Below, piece by piece: positions 28,146 to 37,526 of a stretch of DNA of 64,000 nucleotides. The notes under the pieces were generated by a model. That model saw only the letters and a program-made list of their open reading frames with translations, had not been told where the DNA came from and did no database searches. Numbering within the stretch: the stretch's first letter is position 1; the number at the start of each line of letters is the position of its first letter. This stretch comes from Thermasporomyces composti. Lineage in GTDB: Bacteria; Actinomycetota; Actinomycetes; Propionibacteriales; Actinopolymorphaceae. The stretch is taken from positions 62,001 to 126,000 of the forward strand of contig NZ_QTUC01000001.1 of the NCBI RefSeq assembly GCF_003386795.1. Direction: 5' to 3'. Made by a program: the position numbers and the translations under genes.

Positions 28146-30253
28146 ACCACGCCAGCCTCACGCATACCGCGCAGCTCCCGCTTCAGCTCCGCGATCTCGT
28201 CACGCAGCCGCGCCGCGAGCTCGAACTGCAGTTGCTCGGCGGCGGCGTTCATCTGGTCGTTCAACTCTTGGATCAAGTCGGCGAGCTCGCTGGCCGGCAG
28301 AGCCGCGAGATCCTTCGCGTGCCTGCCCACCTCGGCCCGGCGGCTGGCCAACTCTGGGACCGGCGCCTTGCCACGGGTGCGCTGCCGACCGGCGCCACCG
28401 AGGAGCTTCTGGGTGTCGGCGTCCTCCCGGGCCAGCATGTCCGTGATGTCGGCGATCCGTTTGCGCAGCGGGGTCGGGTCGATGCCCTTCTCCTTGTTGT
28501 AGGCGATCTGCTTGGCACGCCGCCGGTTGGTCTCGTCGATGGCGCTGCGCATCGACGGGGTGATCGAGTCGGCGTACATGATCACCTGACCGGAAACGTG
28601 ACGGGCCGCCCGGCCGATGGTCTGGATGAGGCTCGTACCGGACCGCAGGAAGCCTTCCTTGTCAGCGTCGAGGATTGCCACGAGCGAGACCTCCGGAAGG
28701 TCGAGACCCTCGCGGAGGAGGTTGATGCCGACCAGGACGTCGAACTCGCCCAGGCGCAGCTCGCGCAGCAGCTCGACCCGACGCAGCGTGTCGACCTCGC
28801 TGTGCAAGTAACGGACCCGGATGCCCTGCTCGAGCAGGTAGTCGGTGAGGTCCTCGGCCATCTTCTTGGTCAGCGTGGTGACCAGGACCCGCTCGTTGCG
28901 GGCCTCCCGCATCCGGATCTCGTGGATGAGGTCGTCGATCTGCCCCTTGGTGGGCTTGACGATGACCTCGGGGTCGACCAGACCGGTGGGCCGGATGATC
29001 TGTTCCACCACACCGTTGGCCTTCGACAGCTCATAGGGGCCCGGCGTCGCGGAGAGGTAGATGGTCTGGCCGATGCGTTCCAGGAACTCCTCCCACCGCA
29101 GTGGACGGTTGTCCATCGCCGAGGGCAGCCGGAACCCATGCTCGACGAGCGTGCGCTTGCGGGACATGTCGCCTTCGTACATGCCGCCGATCTGCGGCAC
29201 GGTCACGTGCGACTCGTCGATGACCAGGAGGAAGTCCTCGGGGAAGTAGTCGAGCAGACAGTTCGGGGGCGAGCCGGGCGGACGACCGTCGATGTGCCTC
29301 GAGTAGTTCTCGATGCCGGCGCAGGTGCCGATCTGGCGCATCATCTCGATGTCGTACGTGGTGCGCATCCGCAGTCGCTGTTCCTCCAGGAGCTTGCCCT
29401 GTCGCCGAAGCTCGGCGAGGCGCTCCTCCAGCTCCTGCTCGATGCCGCGGATGGCGCGTTCCATGCGCTCGGGACCGGCGACGTAGTGGGACGCCGGGAA
29501 AATGTACAGCTCCTCGTCCTCGGTGACGATCTCGCCGGTCACAGGATGCAGCGTCGACAGACGCTCGATCTCGTCGCCGAAGAACTCGATGCGAACCGCC
29601 ATCTCCTCGTACATCGGGAAGACTTCGAGGGTGTCCCCGCGGACCCGGAAGGTGCCGCGGGTTCCGGCGGCGTCGTTGCGCGCGTACTGCATCTCGACCA
29701 GGCGGCGCAACAGCTGATCGCGGTCGAGCTCCTCACCGACGCGTACCCGCACCATGCGGTCGACGTACTCCTGAGGTGTGCCCAGACCGTAGATGCTCGA
29801 GACGGTGGCCACCACGATCGTGTCGCGCCGGGTCAGGAGCGAGTTGGTCGCGGAGTGCCGCAGGCGCTCGACCTCCTCGTTGATCGAGGCGTCCTTCTCG
29901 ATGTACGTGTCGGTCTGCGGGACGTACGCCTCGGGCTGGTAGTAGTCGTAGTAGGAGACGAAGTACTCAACCGCGTTGTGCGGGAAGAACTGCCTCAGCT
30001 CGTTGGCGAACTGCGCCGCCAGCGTCTTGTTCGGCTCCAACACGAGCGTCGGCCGCTGGAGCCGCTCGACCACCCAGGCGATCGTCGCGGTCTTACCGGT
30101 ACCCGTCGCGCCCAGGAGGACGACGTCCTTCTCCCCCGCCTCGATCCGGCGGACGATCTCCTCGATCGCTTGAGGCTGGTCACCCGAGGGCTCGAACTCG
30201 GAGACGACCTTGAACGGCGCCACCTTGCGGACGATGTCTGTGACCGGACGCAT
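28142..30253 (-). CDS. uvrB: Excinuclease ABC subunit B
   Basis: A 703-residue UvrB, the damage-verification helicase of nucleotide excision repair. Walker A is GATGTGKT at 48-55. The Tyr-rich beta-hairpin that clamps the damaged strand is present ([17 protein letters not shown]), followed by the helicase motifs ([24 protein letters not shown]). The C-terminal UVR motif for UvrC contact is [20 protein letters not shown], with [15 protein letters not shown] after it. The ATG at 30253 matches the standard N-terminus. I see no LexA box in the 35 bases between it and coaE, so any SOS control would have to act from further upstream. Confidence 0.98.
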   Translation of the reverse strand: MRPVTDIVRKVAPFKVVSEFEPSGDQPQAIEEIVRRIEAGEKDVVLLGATGTGKTATIAWVVERLQRPTLVLEPNKTLAAQFANELRQFFPHNAVEYFVSYYDYYQPEAYVPQTDTYIEKDASINEEVERLRHSATNSLLTRRDTIVVATVSSIYGLGTPQEYVDRMVRVRVGEELDRDQLLRRLVEMQYARNDAAGTRGTFRVRGDTLEVFPMYEEMAVRIEFFGDEIERLSTLHPVTGEIVTEDEELYIFPASHYVAGPERMERAIRGIEQELEERLAELRRQGKLLEEQRLRMRTTYDIEMMRQIGTCAGIENYSRHIDGRPPGSPPNCLLDYFPEDFLLVIDESHVTVPQIGGMYEGDMSRKRTLVEHGFRLPSAMDNRPLRWEEFLERIGQTIYLSATPGPYELSKANGVVEQIIRPTGLVDPEVIVKPTKGQIDDLIHEIRMREARNERVLVTTLTKKMAEDLTDYLLEQGIRVRYLHSEVDTLRRVELLRELRLGEFDVLVGINLLREGLDLPEVSLVAILDADKEGFLRSGTSLIQTIGRAARHVSGQVIMYADSITPSMRSAIDETNRRRAKQIAYNKEKGIDPTPLRKRIADITDMLAREDADTQKLLGGAGRQRTRGKAPVPELASRRAEVGRHAKDLAALPASELADLIQELNDQMNAAAEQLQFELAARLRDEIAELKRELRGMREAGVV

Positions 30254-30288
30254 GAGACCACCGTAGCCGGGACCGCTGACAACCCCAC

Positions 30289-30894
30289 TCAGGTCGCCCG
30301 GCGGCGCAACTCCTCCCAAACCCGGTGAACCTTCCCGTCCAGATCGGCGAGATCTCCCGAATTGTCGATGACGATGGTGGCGGCCCGCAGGCGTTCCTGC
30401 CGCGACGCCTGGGCCGCGATCCGCGATCGTGCCTCGTCGCGAGTCATCCCACGCATCCGCACGAGGCGGTCGACCTGGATCTCCTCCGGGACGTCCACCA
30501 CGATCACCACGTCGAAGCGTTCGGCCTGACCCGTCTCCACCAGGAGGGGGATGTCGTGGACCACCACTGCCGAGGAGTCGGCCGCCACGGCCGCCGCCTC
30601 CAGTGCCGCGGCGCGGGCGCGCACCCGCGGGTGCACGATGGCTTCCAACCTGCGGCGGGAGTCGGGATCGGCGAAGACGATCCGCGCCAGCGCCGCGCGA
30701 TCCAACGCGCCATCGCTGGTCAGCACGTCCTCACCGAACTCCTTCACCACCTCCGCGAGGCCCTCGGTGCCCGGAGCCACGACCTCGCGGGCCAAGAGGT
30801 CGGCGTCGATGACGACCGCTCCGTGCGCGGCGAGGCGCCTGGCGACCTCGCTCTTGCCTGAGCCGATCCCGCCCGTCAACCCCACTCGCAGCAC
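30289..30894 (-). CDS. coaE: Dephospho-CoA kinase
   Basis: A 201-residue P-loop kinase that performs the last step of coenzyme A synthesis, phosphorylating the 3' position of dephospho-CoA. The P-loop GGIGSGKS is at 8-15, then DADLLAREV at ~31, and the lid-region [16 protein letters not shown] and [11 protein letters not shown] fit the family. It lacks the extra UPF0157 domain found in mycobacterial CoaE. The gap to the uvrB start is 35 bases and the gene order rpsA-coaE-uvrB is conserved in actinobacteria, though an extra gene and a divergent one are inserted here. Confidence 0.96.
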   Translation of the reverse strand: MLRVGLTGGIGSGKSEVARRLAAHGAVVIDADLLAREVVAPGTEGLAEVVKEFGEDVLTSDGALDRAALARIVFADPDSRRRLEAIVHPRVRARAAALEAAAVAADSSAVVVHDIPLLVETGQAERFDVVIVVDVPEEIQVDRLVRMRGMTRDEARSRIAAQASRQERLRAATIVIDNSGDLADLDGKVHRVWEELRRRAT

Positions 30895-30998
30895 GCCCGG
30901 ACCCTACCGTGACGCTCGGCGCCACACCACCGTCACGACACGCGAGAAAGACACGATCGTGACGCGCCGTCGCGCGTCTCACCAGCCTGCCGCCTCGC

Positions 30999-31568
30999 TC
31001 AGCCGTGTGCGACCACCTGAGCCATCGCCCGCCGCGCCCGCTCCAGACTCGTGGCGAGCGGCTCGTCGAACCGCTCAGGGTTGAACGGAGCCCTGGTCGA
31101 GACGTACAAGCCGGATCCCACCCGCTCCATGTGCGCGCCGGTGTAGGCCTGGACGATGCTGGTGTTGAGCCGCGTGAGGTCGAACCAGGCATCGAGGAAC
31201 AGGTCTGGCTCCGGCGTCACGAGCAGGTCCTTCGGCGACAGGAACGGCGCCTCCAAGACGATCGAGGCGTACAGCGGGCGCAGTGTCACCGCGAGCGCCA
31301 GGAGGAGCTCCCGAAGCCGGTCCCCCAACCCGAAGGCGAGCTTCTCGTCCGTGTAGGGACGTTCGAAGACCGAGCCGTCGACCACGACCTCGATCGGGTC
31401 CGCGTCGAGCAACGCCAAGGACGTCATCGGCGAGCAACGGCGGACGACCGGGTCCTGCAAGCCGCCCAACCGGTCGACGACCTCGCGTACCTCGGCCACG
31501 AGCGCGTCGTCCCGGCGCCCCGGAACGAACAGGCCCACGCCTGCGGGTTGCCATCCGAGCTCGTGCAC
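30999..31568 (-). CDS. Uncharacterised 189-residue protein
   Basis: I do not recognise this protein. It is soluble, acidic to neutral and mixed alpha/beta, with no signal peptide or membrane segment. Distinct features are a GRRDDALVAEVREVVDRLGG helix near the N-terminus, ADPIEVVVDGSVFERPYTDEKLAF, SPKDLLVTPEPDLFLDAWFDLTR, and a C-terminal helical stretch (LATSLERARRAMAQVVA). The codon usage is typical of the neighbourhood, so it is likely a real gene. It begins with GTG and lies 104 bases upstream of coaE on the same strand, a possible operon member. Confidence 0.7.
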   Translation of the reverse strand: MHELGWQPAGVGLFVPGRRDDALVAEVREVVDRLGGLQDPVVRRCSPMTSLALLDADPIEVVVDGSVFERPYTDEKLAFGLGDRLRELLLALAVTLRPLYASIVLEAPFLSPKDLLVTPEPDLFLDAWFDLTRLNTSIVQAYTGAHMERVGSGLYVSTRAPFNPERFDEPLATSLERARRAMAQVVAHG

Positions 31569-31888
31569 GTCTCCAGTGTCACCGACCTGACGAGCATCGG
31601 ACAGGGCGCTGCCAAAGACGCCGACGCGCTTTGCGGGGTATGCGCTCGTTCGCGTCAGACGCGCCAGGCCGGCTATGGGCGCAGGACGTGGTTGACGAAC
31701 CGTTGCAGGGCTGGCCCGGCTTGCCCCCGTCTGCGGACATCCACGGCTTTCACGCGCGACCTTCGCCGACCCCGTCCTGCTCGGACCCGACGGCCCGCCT
31801 CCTCGTCCGCACCCTCACCAAAGCCGGGACGAACCCCGTCGTTGGCGAATCCAGGGCTAGCTACGGCATCGTGCCGTATAACGGAGGC
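31569..31888. other. 320-base gap with a possible leaderless promoter
   Basis: This divergent gap separates the orphan at 30,999-31,568 from the membrane protein at 31889. I see no gene in it. TATAAC at 31877-31882 lies seven bases before the GTG at 31889, so transcription could begin at the start codon itself (leaderless mRNA). No convincing -35 is visible. Confidence 0.35.
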
Positions 31889-32242
31889 GTGCCGAAGCTT
31901 CCCCGCGACGAGGCCGAGGCGCTCTTGCGCGTCCGCAGCCAGCTGGGCGACGACTTCGAACCGGCGCTCGTCGACTCCTTTGTCGACCGCATCGACGAGG
32001 CCATCGAGACCAGGGTCGCCCAGCACCTGCGGCGCGCCCTCGAGCAGGAGCGGCGCCGCCGTCACCAGCGGCGGAGCAGAGACGACCATGCTCTGGCGCT
32101 GGCGATCGTCTCCCTGGGCGTCGCGATCCCGCTCACCGCGATCGCCTCGGAGTCCGCTGGCTTCGTGGGTGTCCTCGTCGCCTGGCTGGGCATCGTGTTG
32201 GTCAACGTGGTCTACGGCCTGGGGTGGTCCACCAACGACTGA
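31889..32242 (+). CDS. Small protein with two C-terminal membrane segments
   Basis: A 117-residue protein. Residues 1-~65 are charged and helical (LPRDEAEALLRVRSQLGDDF, FVDRIDEAIETRVAQHLRR, then a run of Arg/Gln). The last third has two membrane segments (HALALAIVSLGVAIPLTAIA and FVGVLVAWLGIVLVNVVYGL). The layout resembles small actinobacterial integral membrane proteins with a helical cytoplasmic head. Function unknown. The GTG at 31889 has GGAGG only one base upstream, too close for normal use. A TATAAC seven bases before suggests a leaderless start. A GTG six codons upstream is the alternative. Confidence 0.7.
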   Translation: MPKLPRDEAEALLRVRSQLGDDFEPALVDSFVDRIDEAIETRVAQHLRRALEQERRRRHQRRSRDDHALALAIVSLGVAIPLTAIASESAGFVGVLVAWLGIVLVNVVYGLGWSTND

Positions 32243-32264
32243 CCCCGACGGTCGGGAGGACGAC

Positions 32265-32300
32265 GATGAGGCCCCGCCCGGGTCCGGGCGGGGCCTCATC
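32265..32300. terminator. Bidirectional terminator hairpin
   Basis: A perfect 15-bp stem (GATGAGGCCCCGCCC pairing with GGGCGGGGCCTCATC) with a 6-base loop lies between the convergent membrane protein gene (+) and rpsA (-). It can serve both. Confidence 0.85.
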
Positions 32301-32328
32301 CATGCGGACTCGTCGAGTCCGACACATC

Positions 32329-33819
32329 TCAGCTCTGGCCGGTCAGCTTCTCCCGCAGGGCCGCCAGCGCCTCGTCGGACGCCAGGGTTCCCTCGGCCGG
32401 CTGGGACTGCTCCTCCGAGGCGTACGAGGAGGAGTCCGAGCCCTCGCCGCTGGCGGCGTACTCGGCCGCGGCGGCCGCCTCGATCTGCCGCTTGTGCGCC
32501 TCCCAGCGGGCGTGGGCCTCCGCGTAGGCCCGCTCCCACTCGTCGCGCTGCTGCTCGTAGCCCGGCAGCCACTCGCCCGTCTCGGGGTCGAAGCCCTCCG
32601 GGTACTTGTAGTTGCCGTGCTCGTCGTACTCGGCGGCCATGCCGTAGAGCGTGGGGTCGAAGTGCTCGACGATCGCCTCGCCGCCCTCGTTGGCCTGCTT
32701 GAGCGACAGCGAGATACGACGGCGCTCGAGGTCGATGTCGATGATCTTGACCATGACCTCGTTGCCGACCTGGACCACCTGCTCGGGGATCTCGACGTGG
32801 CGCTCGGCCAGCTCCGAGATGTGCACGAGGCCTTCGATGCCGTCTTCGACCCGGACGAACGCACCGAACGGCACCAGCTTGGTGACCTTGCCCGGCACGA
32901 TCTGACCAATCTGGTGCATCCGGGCGAACTGCTGCCACGGGTCTTCCTGGGTCGACTTCAGCGACAGGGAGACCCGCTCGCGGTCGAGGTCGACATCGAG
33001 GACCTCGACGGTCACCTCCTGGCCCACCTCGACGACCTCGCTCGGGTGGTCGATGTGCTTCCAGGACAGCTCCGAGACGTGCACCAGGCCATCGACACCG
33101 CCGAGATCGACGAACGCGCCGAAGTTGACGATGCTGGACACCACACCCTTGCGGATCTGGCCCTTCTGCAGCTGGTGCAGGAAGTTCTGCCGGACCTCGG
33201 ACTGGGTCTGTTCCAGCCAAGCGCGCCGAGACAGGACCACGTTGTTGCGGTTCTTGTCCAGCTCGATGATCTTGGCCTCAAGCTCCCGACCGACATAGGG
33301 CTGCAGATCGCGAACCCGACGCATCTCGACCAGGGAGGCGGGCAGGAAGCCGCGGAGGCCGATGTCGAGGATGAGGCCGCCCTTGACGACCTCGATGACG
33401 GTGCCCGTGACGACGCCGTCCTCCTCCTTGATCCGCTCGATCGTGCCCCAGGCCCGCTCGTACTGAGCGCGCTTCTTGGACAGGATCAGCCGGCCTTCCT
33501 TGTCCTCCTTCTGCAGGACCAGCGCCTCCACTCGGTCGCCGACCTGCACGACCTCGCTGGGGTCGACGTCATGCTTGATCGACAGCTCGCGAGCGGGGAT
33601 CACGCCCTCGGTCTTGTAGCCGATGTCGAGCAGGACCTCGTCCCGGTCGACTTTGACGACGGTGCCCTCGACGATGTCACCGTCATTGAAGTACTTGATC
33701 GTCTCGTCGATCGCGGCGAGAAAGGCCTCCTCCGAACCCACGTCGTTCACCGCGACCTGCGGCGTGTCCTGCTGGGCCGGTGCTGCGTCGTTCAGCGGGG
33801 CCTCAATACTGCTCGTCAT
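32329..33819 (-). CDS. rpsA: 30S ribosomal protein S1
   Basis: A 496-residue S1 protein with four S1 RNA-binding repeats (starting near residues 40, 125, 210 and 295). Examples are GDIVEGTVVKVDRDEVLLDIGYK, GTVIEVVKGGLILDIGLRGFLPASL, GVVSSIVNFGAFVDLGGVDGLVHVSEL and GKVTKLVPFGAFVRVEDGIEGLVHISEL, each cited here in part. The C-terminus is an acidic, Ser/Gln/Ala-rich tail, normal for actinobacteria. S1 helps the 30S subunit bind structured mRNA leaders. The ATG at 33819 has only a weak GGAG 12 bases upstream. It is flanked by the strong terminator downstream and the long leader upstream. Confidence 0.96.
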   Translation of the reverse strand: MTSSIEAPLNDAAPAQQDTPQVAVNDVGSEEAFLAAIDETIKYFNDGDIVEGTVVKVDRDEVLLDIGYKTEGVIPARELSIKHDVDPSEVVQVGDRVEALVLQKEDKEGRLILSKKRAQYERAWGTIERIKEEDGVVTGTVIEVVKGGLILDIGLRGFLPASLVEMRRVRDLQPYVGRELEAKIIELDKNRNNVVLSRRAWLEQTQSEVRQNFLHQLQKGQIRKGVVSSIVNFGAFVDLGGVDGLVHVSELSWKHIDHPSEVVEVGQEVTVEVLDVDLDRERVSLSLKSTQEDPWQQFARMHQIGQIVPGKVTKLVPFGAFVRVEDGIEGLVHISELAERHVEIPEQVVQVGNEVMVKIIDIDLERRRISLSLKQANEGGEAIVEHFDPTLYGMAAEYDEHGNYKYPEGFDPETGEWLPGYEQQRDEWERAYAEAHARWEAHKRQIEAAAAAEYAASGEGSDSSSYASEEQSQPAEGTLASDEALAALREKLTGQS

Positions 33820-34175
33820 CTGGATGGTGGCTCCGATATATGGCGTAATCGTCGTGTCGATGCGCGCGTGGACCCTGGATCGTACTGCCGAGGGAACCGG
33901 GCGCCGCGTGGAGCCGGAACCGGGGGATTTCGACAGATCAGAGCGCGAGCCTGCTCCGTCCGAGGTCGCGCAGGCCCACAGCGCTCAGGTCAGGATACGG
34001 GCACGCCGCGATCAGGGTCAACGCGACCCCCGCGCGTCGCGACCGCCGTGACTGCCCGCGGCGTCCTCGCCGCGTCCCGACATCGTCCACTGGTGGCATC
34101 CACTGGTGGCGCACACACCGAGCACGCCCGCGAGGGGCGCGACGCCCTAAGGTTCCAGCTTGTCCGGCTCCGGTG
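33820..34175. other. 356-base gap upstream of rpsA
   Basis: No gene is supported here. The leader and promoter of rpsA must lie in the right-hand part, and an AT-rich stretch (CCATATATCGG on the minus strand, about 33,833-33,843) is a possible -10 region. A 13-bp direct repeat (TCCACTGGTGGCA, with a near copy) lies at about 34,086-34,111. Confidence 0.5.
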
Positions 34176-35138
34176 TCAGGGCCATGTCGGCCGTCCTGCG
34201 GCAAGATTACGGCATCGCGCCGTGGCCTGGAGGAGTCGGATCGCCGCGGTCGCGGCGGCGTCGCTGCGCATGGCGGCGTCGAGGAGCGCTGGGAGGTCGG
34301 CGGCCCGGGCGAGCTCGACGAGCGCGCCCAGGTCGTCGGCTTTGTCCGGATTCGTCGCGATACCTGGGACACGCCACGCGTAGGCGCGAAGGACGGCTTC
34401 GGCGAAGGTCGCGTCGGACTCGAAGCGCAGCAAGGCACCGAGGTCCGTGTGGGGAGTGCCAGCGTGCGCGAGCTCCCAGTCGAGGACGCCGGTCACCTCA
34501 CCGGTCGTGGGGTCGACGAGAAGGTTGCTCGGGTCGAAGTCACCGTGGACCAAGCAGATCCGAGGTTCCCCGCCGCGGTCGAGGATGTCTTCGGCGGAAC
34601 GGGCGACCTCCACCAGCCCGGTGAGGTCCTCCTCGGACAGGGCCGCGAGTGCCCCGCGCGTCCGCCGGTCCTCCACCAGGTCGACGAGGGACGCGGACCT
34701 CGCCCGTGCCTCGATCCTGAGCTCGGCGCCGACGAACTCACCGGCGCGCAGGAAGGGAATGCCGGCGAGCTGGGCGAGAACCCTGCCGACGCTGCCGCCG
34801 GCTCGCGCCCGAAGGTCGGCGTCCGCCTCGGGAAGCCACTGGTCCAGACGAACACCGGGCAGTCGTTCGAGCAGGAGGAACGCCGGCGCCTCCGGTGTCC
34901 CCCTCACCCGCTGCTCCAACACCCGTGGCACGGGAAGCAGGCCGCGTACCAAGGCGAGCAAGGCCGCGTCGACCGCCGCCCGAGCGGGATCACGGGCGTA
35001 CAGGCGAAGGACCGCCTCTTCGCCGGCGACTCCCACGAGGAACACCTCACCGCTGTCGCCGTCGAGCGGACGTACGTCAGCGCCCAGGAGCGCCCGGGCC
35101 GCGTGGACGAGGCCTGCGGCGGAGCTCGGTCCCTCCAC
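34176..35138 (-). CDS. Aminoglycoside-phosphotransferase-fold small-molecule kinase
   Basis: A 320-residue APH/ChoK-fold kinase. The catalytic loop is LVHGDFDPSNLLVD with the H-G-D-F-x-x-x-N signature, and the metal-binding Asp is in GVLDWELAHAG. The N-lobe has the expected Lys/Leu-rich strand and FLLLERLPGVRLDQWL hinge. Such proteins phosphorylate diverse small molecules. Nothing points to an antibiotic. A GTG at 35138 starts one base after the aminopeptidase stop, so it is translationally coupled to that gene. It precedes the rpsA leader, 356 bases downstream. Confidence 0.85.
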   Translation of the reverse strand: MEGPSSAAGLVHAARALLGADVRPLDGDSGEVFLVGVAGEEAVLRLYARDPARAAVDAALLALVRGLLPVPRVLEQRVRGTPEAPAFLLLERLPGVRLDQWLPEADADLRARAGGSVGRVLAQLAGIPFLRAGEFVGAELRIEARARSASLVDLVEDRRTRGALAALSEEDLTGLVEVARSAEDILDRGGEPRICLVHGDFDPSNLLVDPTTGEVTGVLDWELAHAGTPHTDLGALLRFESDATFAEAVLRAYAWRVPGIATNPDKADDLGALVELARAADLPALLDAAMRSDAAATAAIRLLQATARCRNLAAGRPTWP

Positions 35139-35139
35139 G

Positions 35140-36444
35140 TCAGTCGGCGGGTGCGAGGAAGGCCGCGAGAGCGGCGACGTACATGCCGGGATCCGCCGCA
35201 CCACACAGCTCACGAGCGGAGTGCATCGCGAGCTGGGGCGCGCCGACGTCGACCGTCGTGACCCCGATGCCGGCCGCCGTGATCGGACCCACGGTTGAGC
35301 CGCACGGCAGGTCCGCCCGGTTGACGAACCGCTGCATCGGCACCCCGGCCTGCTCACACGCCCGGGCGAACGCGGCCGCGCCCCGCGCGTCGGTCGCGTA
35401 GCGGAGGTTGACGTTGACCTTGAGCACTGGCCCGCCGTTCACCTGGATCAGGTGAGCGGGCTCGTGGCGGTCGGGGTAGTTCGGATGGGTCGCGTGCGCC
35501 ATGTCACCGGACGCGCAGATCGAGCCCGCCAAGGCCCGAAGCAGGTCCTCCCGGTCACCGCCGGCCGCGAGGACGACCCGCTCGAGGACCCTCGGCAGGA
35601 GGGTGGACGCCGCGCCGCGTTCGGACACGCTGCCCACTTCCTCGTGGTCGAAGAGGACCAGCAACGGCACGACGCCCTCGGTCGGAGACTCCACGGCGCT
35701 CAGGAGCGCTTGCAGGCCGGCGTAGGTCGTCCCGAGGTTGTCCAGACGAGGCGCGCTCACCAGGTCGCCGTCGCGGCCGATCCGCCGACTCGGCGCGACG
35801 TCGTGTGTCATGAGCTCCCAGCTCACGATGTCCTCCGCCGCGACCTCGAGCTCGTCGGCCAGGAAAGCGGTGAAGTCGGCCGGCGAGGTGCCCACACCCC
35901 AGACCGGGTGCAGGTGCTGCTGCGGGTTGAGTCGGACGCCGGTCTCGCGAATCTCCCTGTCCAGGTGGATGGCCAGCTGGGGCACGCGCAGGATGGGACG
36001 GTCGACCTTGAGCAACCGCTCCTCGACACCCTTGGCTGCCCGGACGCTCACTCGACCGGACAGCCCCAAGTCCCGATCCAGCCAGGAGTTGAGCAGCGCC
36101 CCGCCGTACGGCTCGGCGGCCAGCAGCTGCCAGCCCGCCTGGGCTCGGTCGGGGTAGGGCTTGATGCGGAGGTTCGGGCTGTCGGTGTGAGCGCCGACGA
36201 TCCGGAACGGCGTACCCGGGCCGCGCGCGGCCTCGGTGCTCCACGCGACCAGGGAGCCGGACTGCCGGACGTAGTAGCGCCCCGCCTCGCGGGGCCAGCG
36301 TTCGGTCTCCTCCAGCTCCTGGAAACCGGCCGCCTCGAGCCGGGCCGCCGCCTCGGCGCACGCGTGAAAGGGCGACGGTGCGGCGTCGATGAACGCGCAC
36401 ATCTGGTCGGCGTGGAAGAACGCGTCAGAAGCTGCGGCCGTCAT
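35140..36444 (-). CDS. apeB: M18-family aspartyl aminopeptidase
   Basis: A 434-residue M18 metallo-aminopeptidase. The zinc ligands are visible in [16 protein letters not shown] (His/Asp near residue 80), [17 protein letters not shown] (Glu pair) and [15 protein letters not shown], with the C-terminal [14 protein letters not shown] and [18 protein letters not shown]. These large dodecameric enzymes remove N-terminal Asp/Glu and related residues. The ATG at 36444 is chosen. Another ATG three codons earlier is close to it, and the open frame upstream is not protein-like. It is divergent from the methyltransferase at 36584. The kinase gene follows after one base. Confidence 0.93.
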   Translation of the reverse strand: MTAAASDAFFHADQMCAFIDAAPSPFHACAEAAARLEAAGFQELEETERWPREAGRYYVRQSGSLVAWSTEAARGPGTPFRIVGAHTDSPNLRIKPYPDRAQAGWQLLAAEPYGGALLNSWLDRDLGLSGRVSVRAAKGVEERLLKVDRPILRVPQLAIHLDREIRETGVRLNPQQHLHPVWGVGTSPADFTAFLADELEVAAEDIVSWELMTHDVAPSRRIGRDGDLVSAPRLDNLGTTYAGLQALLSAVESPTEGVVPLLVLFDHEEVGSVSERGAASTLLPRVLERVVLAAGGDREDLLRALAGSICASGDMAHATHPNYPDRHEPAHLIQVNGGPVLKVNVNLRYATDARGAAAFARACEQAGVPMQRFVNRADLPCGSTVGPITAAGIGVTTVDVGAPQLAMHSARELCGAADPGMYVAALAAFLAPAD

Positions 36445-36583
36445 GCGGAGCATCCTAGGCCGCGCCGCCGAGCTGATCGCTGCCGCTGGGCTGACCCGAC
36501 GCTGCCGCTGAGGCAGCGGACCCAACGCCATACGCCCGGCGGCCCTCTCCGGGCGGTGGTCCGGCCCAGGTGAGACTGGATCC

Positions 36584-37453
36584 GTGCCAGACGTCCGATC
36601 CCACACCCATGCGGACCGACCGTCCGCCGGCACTCCGTGCGCCGACGACTCCGCCGCGGGCTCGCCTCAGCACCTCGCGAGGGATCCCGCGGTGACCACC
36701 CGAGCCAACCGCGGCTGGTGGGACGCCAACGCCGACGACTACCAGCGCGAGCACGGTGACTTCCTCCGCGACGTCGGCTTCGTGTGGTGCCCGGAAGGAC
36801 TCGACGAGGCCGAAGCCCGGTTGCTCGGTGACGTCCGCGGCGCGAGGGTACTGGAGGTCGGCTGTGGCGCCGCCCAATGCGCCCGATGGCTCCGAACCCA
36901 GGGCGCCTTGGCCGTCGGCGTCGACCTGTCCTTCCGTCAGCTGCAACACGCGCGCCGGCTGGACGACGCCACCGGGCAGATCGTGCCGGCCGTGTGCGCC
37001 GACGCGGCGGCTCTGCCGTTCGCCACAGGCTGTTTCGATGTGGCGTGCTCGGCGTTCGGCGCACTCCCCTTCGTCGCCGACGCGGGCGCGGTGCTGCGGG
37101 AGGTGGCCCGCGTCCTGCGCCCGGGCGGGCGGTGGGTGTTCAGCGTCAGCCATCCCATCCGCTGGGCGTTTCCGGACGACCCCGGCCCGCGAGGACTCGT
37201 GGCTCGGCACTCCTACTTCGACCGGACGCCGTACGTCGAGACCGATCCCAGCGGCCAGGTCTCCTATGTCGAGCACCACCGAACGCTCGGCGACTGGGTC
37301 GACCTGCTGGTGGAAGCGGGCTTCCGCCTGCGACGACTCGTGGAGCCGGAGTGGCCGGACGGACACCGCCGGACGTGGGGAGGCTGGAGTCCGCTGCGGG
37401 GCAGCCGTCTTCCCGGCACCGTGATCTTCTGCTGCGTCCGGGAGAGCGGCTGA
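36584..37453 (+). CDS. Class I SAM-dependent methyltransferase
   Basis: A 289-residue methyltransferase. The Rossmann motif I is [19 protein letters not shown] (~residue 90), then [13 protein letters not shown], and [29 protein letters not shown] contains motifs II-III. The region [19 protein letters not shown] is typical of a small-molecule or lipid methyltransferase group near polA in actinobacteria. The substrate is unknown. The GTG at 36584 gives a ~36-residue disordered N-terminus. A GTG at 36692 with GAGGGA eight bases upstream, just before [13 protein letters not shown], is an equally good start. It is convergent with polA. Confidence 0.85.
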   Translation: MPDVRSHTHADRPSAGTPCADDSAAGSPQHLARDPAVTTRANRGWWDANADDYQREHGDFLRDVGFVWCPEGLDEAEARLLGDVRGARVLEVGCGAAQCARWLRTQGALAVGVDLSFRQLQHARRLDDATGQIVPAVCADAAALPFATGCFDVACSAFGALPFVADAGAVLREVARVLRPGGRWVFSVSHPIRWAFPDDPGPRGLVARHSYFDRTPYVETDPSGQVSYVEHHRTLGDWVDLLVEAGFRLRRLVEPEWPDGHRRTWGGWSPLRGSRLPGTVIFCCVRESG

Positions 37454-37526
37454 CCTCGGCCGTCGCCGCGCCACCCGCGACCTCGAGCCGTGCGTCGACC
37501 TCGTGGCTCGCGCCGGTCCCGAGACC

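Noticed and set aside
30254-30288. LexA box before uvrB
   Set aside because: The short gap to coaE contains no TCGAAC-N4-GTTCGA-like site.
28232-30328. 698-residue plus-strand open frame opposite uvrB
   Set aside because: Antisense shadow of a complete UvrB; composition is not protein-like.
31673-33220. 515-residue minus-strand open frame overlapping rpsA in another frame
   Set aside because: It spans the strong terminator and overlaps rpsA out of frame. The sequence is Gly/Arg-rich and shows no domain.
34176-35138. Aminoglycoside resistance kinase
   Set aside because: Only the general APH fold and catalytic loop are seen. The housekeeping context gives no support for a resistance role.
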